The notes below the pieces were generated by a model, which saw only the letters and a program-made list of their open reading frames with translations, did not search any database and had not been told where the DNA came from. Both the position numbers and the translations under genes were made by a program. Of a stretch of DNA of 6,226 nt, positions 6,020 through 6,226 are shown one piece after another (position 1 is the first letter of the stretch; every line of letters starts with the position of its first letter). This DNA is from an uncultured Armatimonadota bacterium (lineage in GTDB: Bacteria; Armatimonadota; Fimbriimonadia; Fimbriimonadales; Fimbriimonadaceae). Location of the stretch: positions 1 to 6,226 of the forward strand of contig CAMLEL010000155.1 of the NCBI GenBank assembly GCA_946478935.1, in the 5' to 3' direction.

Positions 6020-6030
6020 GTTTTAGATTT

Positions 6031-6070
6031 AAGAGCCCACGATCGATAAGACCGTGGGCTCTTTCATTTT
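6031..6070 (+). terminator. Intrinsic terminator after rpmA
   Basis: A perfect 11-bp stem, AAGAGCCCACG (6031-6041) with CGTGGGCTCTT (6053-6063), closes an 11-base loop and runs into CATTTTT. It begins 11 bases after the rpmA stop. Together with the stop it closes the rplU-rpmA unit, so obgE, a common next gene, is not in the same short transcript. Confidence 0.9.
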
Positions 6071-6226
6071 TAGCTCGGACTCGAAACTCTTGGCCGCTGA
6101 AATGCGCTCTGGGTTCGCGATAACGCAAGTGGGAAACGTAGAGTCGTTACTCACCCCATCGAAACGGCTTTTGCGTGTTTGTGGAATGCCGGTGACCGAA
6201 GGTAAGGAATCCCCTCCTAACGAACC
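6071..6226. other. Unassigned right flank with weak partial reading frames on both strands
   Basis: These 156 bases after the terminator show no recognisable gene, tRNA or mobile-element end. On the plus strand a frame from ATG 6102 (MRSGFAITQVGNVESLLTPS...) stays open to the window edge, but no ribosome binding site precedes it; ATG 6186 is in the same frame. On the minus strand a frame entering from the edge stays open for 65 codons to a TAA at 6031-6029, and would run through the rpmA terminator. Neither translation resembles a family I know, and at most one can be real. Confidence 0.3.

Noticed and set aside
6141..6152. Short inverted repeat GAGT-CGTT-ACTC in the right flank
   Set aside because: A 4-bp stem is expected by chance and has no gene or U-tract context.

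Overview
The window holds five protein-coding genes in two blocks, from a bacterium with moderately high G+C. From the left edge, on the minus strand, lie the ribosomal stalk genes rplL (cut by the window edge) and rplJ, preceded by a long untranslated leader that reads as an L10 autoregulatory leader with a built-in attenuator. Upstream of that leader, also on the minus strand, is a predicted lipoprotein with an Ig-like region and a clostripain-like (peptidase C11) domain. Its expected catalytic Cys is a Ser. Only a few tens of bases separate it from a divergent plus-strand gene for a multidomain GGDEF protein (unassigned N-terminal sensor region, GAF-like domain, GGDEF with intact active and inhibitory sites, and a C-terminal region that may be a decayed HD-GYP). 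Next, on the plus strand, come rplU (L21) and rpmA (L27), which abut without a gap, and then a clear intrinsic terminator.

The organism cannot be fixed from sequence alone. L27 starts directly at MAHKK, without the cleaved N-terminal extension of Firmicutes, and no prp-type protease gene lies between rplU and rpmA. L10 carries an acidic Ala/Glu/Pro tail, and the lipoprotein has a poly-Gly stretch after its Cys. I infer a soil or water bacterium of an Armatimonadota- or PVC-like lineage, at low confidence.

How the genes work together: L10 and L7/L12 form the ribosomal stalk, and L10 probably represses its own operon through the leader. L21 and L27 are large-subunit proteins made from a coupled transcript. 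The lipoprotein and the c-di-GMP enzyme start back to back and may share control through the inverted repeat at the start of the GGDEF gene, but nothing shows a functional link. I see no mobile element, CRISPR array, tRNA or rRNA gene. The items most worth a second look are the Cys-to-Ser change in the C11 protein, the L10 leader with its attenuator, the C-terminal extension of the GGDEF protein and the unexplained right-hand flank.
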